Source: Lachnospiraceae bacterium (GTDB taxonomy: Bacteria; Bacillota; Clostridia; Lachnospirales; Lachnospiraceae). From it: a stretch of DNA of 24,068 bases. A model generated the notes under the pieces. The model ran no database searches and had not been told where the DNA came from. It saw only the letters and a list, made by a program, of their open reading frames with translations. Positions 23,021 through 24,068 of this stretch are shown here, in pieces (within the stretch, counting starts at the first letter, position 1; the number at the start of each line of letters is the position of its first letter). A program made the position numbers and the translations under genes. The stretch spans positions 1 to 24,068 of the forward strand of contig CAAGPW010000278.1 of assembly GCA_900771955.1 (NCBI GenBank), written 5' to 3'.

Positions 23021-23374
23021 ATGGCAAAACGAGGCGGATTTCCGGGCGGAATGCCGGGAAACATGGGAAATCTCATGAAGCAGGCGCAGAAAATGCAGCG
23101 CCAGATGGAAGAAGCCAGTAAAGAATTAGAGGAAAAAGAAGTGACGGCAGCAGCGGGCGGCGGAGCTGTGGAAGTGACTGTTTCCGGTAAAAAAGAAGTG
23201 ACAAAAGTAAAGATCGACCCGGAAGCCGTAGATCCGGATGATGTAGAGATGTTAGAAGATCTCATCATGGCAGCAACCAACGAGGCACTGCGCCAGATCG
23301 AGGAGTTCTCTCAGGCATCTATGTCAAAGATCACAGGCGGACTTGGCGGAATGGGCGGCGGACTGCCGTTTTAA
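23021..23374 (+). CDS. ybaB: YbaB/EbfC family nucleoid-associated protein
   Basis: This is a 117-residue small DNA-binding protein that acts as a dimer and is usually encoded between dnaX and recR. The glycine-rich N-terminus (GGFPGGMPGNMGNLMKQAQK) leads into the first helix, followed by VTAAAGGGAVEVTVSGKKEV and KIDPEAVDPDDVEMLEDLI, both diagnostic. The C-terminal GGLGGMGGGLPF is Firmicute-typical. AGGAGGAAA sits about 6 nt before ATG 23021. No recR follows: a terminator and a convergent gene come next. Confidence 0.96.
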   Translation: MAKRGGFPGGMPGNMGNLMKQAQKMQRQMEEASKELEEKEVTAAAGGGAVEVTVSGKKEVTKVKIDPEAVDPDDVEMLEDLIMAATNEALRQIEEFSQASMSKITGGLGGMGGGLPF

Positions 23375-23385
23375 ACAGGAAAAAG

Positions 23386-23433
23386 AAAAGGTGTTTTAAT
23401 TGTGGATTGCATACACGGTTTAAAACACCTTTT
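23386..23433. terminator. Terminator between ybaB and the convergent DUF6062-like gene
   Basis: AAAAGGTGTTTTAA (23386-23399) pairs perfectly with TTAAAACACCTTTT (23420-23433) around a 20-nt loop, followed by a T-rich tract. The A-rich left flank allows it to serve the minus-strand gene ending at 23439 as well. Confidence 0.85.
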
Positions 23434-23438
23434 TATTA

Positions 23439-24068
23439 TTATGGCTTCATTTGAAACACCGGATCAGCCGGATAACCGCCTGCACATTTTTGCATACAGC
23501 GCTGTATGGAATCCTGGGAATTGCCCCAGTCCTTGTCTTTGTTTCGGTAATCATTCTTGTCAACAAACCAGGTGACTTCTTCCTGAAGCCGTTTCATATT
23601 TTCTTCCATCAGGGAAAATAACACCGGGTAGAATTCTTTTTTCTGTTCATCATTAAGCCGGATCTCGGCGGCTTCGATCAGATCACGGAAATGTGGCAGG
23701 CAAAAGCCCCTGCTCTTCCTGAAAAGTTCTTTAAATTCATCATTCTTTCTATACAGATCAAAAAAAGTGTCCAGATACCGGTCATAAATGGAGCGGAAGT
23801 GGTCACACACATAGCAGGAGGACTCCCGTTTATCCAACCATGCGCCAAGCGGAGTGCTTGCTTTTGCGGAAGAATCTGTCTTTTTGAAACGATTGGAGAA
23901 AGAAGATTTTCCGGGCGAAAAACTGGCAATCTCCTTATGCAGTTCTTCATTGATCTTTTTTAAATGTGTGCTTAAGATCCACGCGCTTCCAAGCCGGTTC
24001 CCGTAATCATACATCATTTTATAGTGGTGGCGGCAAAATCCGGTCGCGTCAGTTTTGGCGCGGATATC
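23439..24068 (-). CDS. DUF6062-like zinc-binding protein, 5' end beyond the window
   Basis: At least 209 residues are visible, and the open frame continues through 24068 without a start being required inside the window: the codons before the first internal ATG (24017) read TGFCRHHYK, matching the style of the rest. Repeated Cys/His motifs GFCRHH, CYVCDHF and GFCLPHF, plus a C-terminal CMQKC, suggest metal binding. Helical, charged stretches lie between them. The pattern agrees with the DUF6062 family common in Clostridia, as recalled and not searched. No known function. It is convergent with ybaB across a shared terminator. Confidence 0.75.
   Translation of the reverse strand, partial: DIRAKTDATGFCRHHYKMMYDYGNRLGSAWILSTHLKKINEELHKEIASFSPGKSSFSNRFKKTDSSAKASTPLGAWLDKRESSCYVCDHFRSIYDRYLDTFFDLYRKNDEFKELFRKSRGFCLPHFRDLIEAAEIRLNDEQKKEFYPVLFSLMEENMKRLQEEVTWFVDKNDYRNKDKDWGNSQDSIQRCMQKCAGGYPADPVFQMKP

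Noticed and set aside
1..24068. CRISPR arrays, insertion sequences, phage genes or toxin-antitoxin pairs
   Set aside because: No regularly spaced repeats, transposase motifs or phage/TA-type genes were seen on either strand.

Overview
The window looks like chromosome of a Gram-positive gut Firmicute of the Lachnospiraceae type (Roseburia/Agathobacter/Eubacterium-like). The grounds are strong AGGAGG ribosome sites, lipoproteins with short lysine-rich signal peptides and lipobox cysteines, a plant-galactan utilisation locus of the GH53 kind, a dnaX-ybaB pair, and a small zinc-ribbon protein of a style I associate with this family. Species cannot be fixed from the sequence.

Layout. (1) 1-2963 is the 3' part of a 2-aminoethylphosphonate (AEP) operon: substrate-binding lipoprotein, phnW transaminase and phnX phosphonatase, closed by a strong terminator at 2991-3030. 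The permease and ATPase genes presumably lie left of the window. (2) 3069-12497 is a beta-1,4-galactan locus: a surface lipoprotein GH53 endo-galactanase with Ig-like and carbohydrate-binding domains; a sugar-binding lipoprotein; two MalF/MalG-type (GanP/GanQ-like) permeases; a 616-residue protein of unrecognised family; a 72-residue zinc-ribbon protein; and a second GH53 without a signal peptide. Two nearly identical promoter/operator modules drive the first GH53 gene and the transporter operon, so one regulator probably controls both. (3) 12524-14437 holds a MATE exporter with its own extended -10 promoter, an 81-residue orphan reading frame that looks like a gene remnant, a bidirectional terminator and a minus-strand tRNA-Ser(CGA). 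(4) 14698-20051 is an AT-richer UgpB-UgpC-UgpA-UgpE-type ABC importer followed by a small DUF4870/Tic20-like membrane protein and an intracellular alkaline-phosphatase-superfamily phosphodiesterase. (5) 20143-23433 holds housekeeping genes: 6-phosphofructokinase, dnaX and ybaB. (6) 23439-24068 is a minus-strand, 5'-truncated DUF6062-like gene.

How they may work together. The surface GH53 would cut pectic galactan into short galacto-oligosaccharides, the SBP-permease system would import them, and cytoplasmic enzymes would finish the job. In Bacillus subtilis the final exo-step is done by GanA (GH42). Here no GH42 or GH2 gene is present, and the unrecognised 616-residue protein sits where GanA would be, which makes it the best candidate in the window for an undescribed enzyme. 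The galactan transporter has no ATPase of its own. The UgpC/MsmK-like ATPase 7 kb downstream, or one elsewhere, may be shared. The phosphonate and Ugp/phosphodiesterase cassettes give a secondary phosphorus-scavenging theme, which is inference only.
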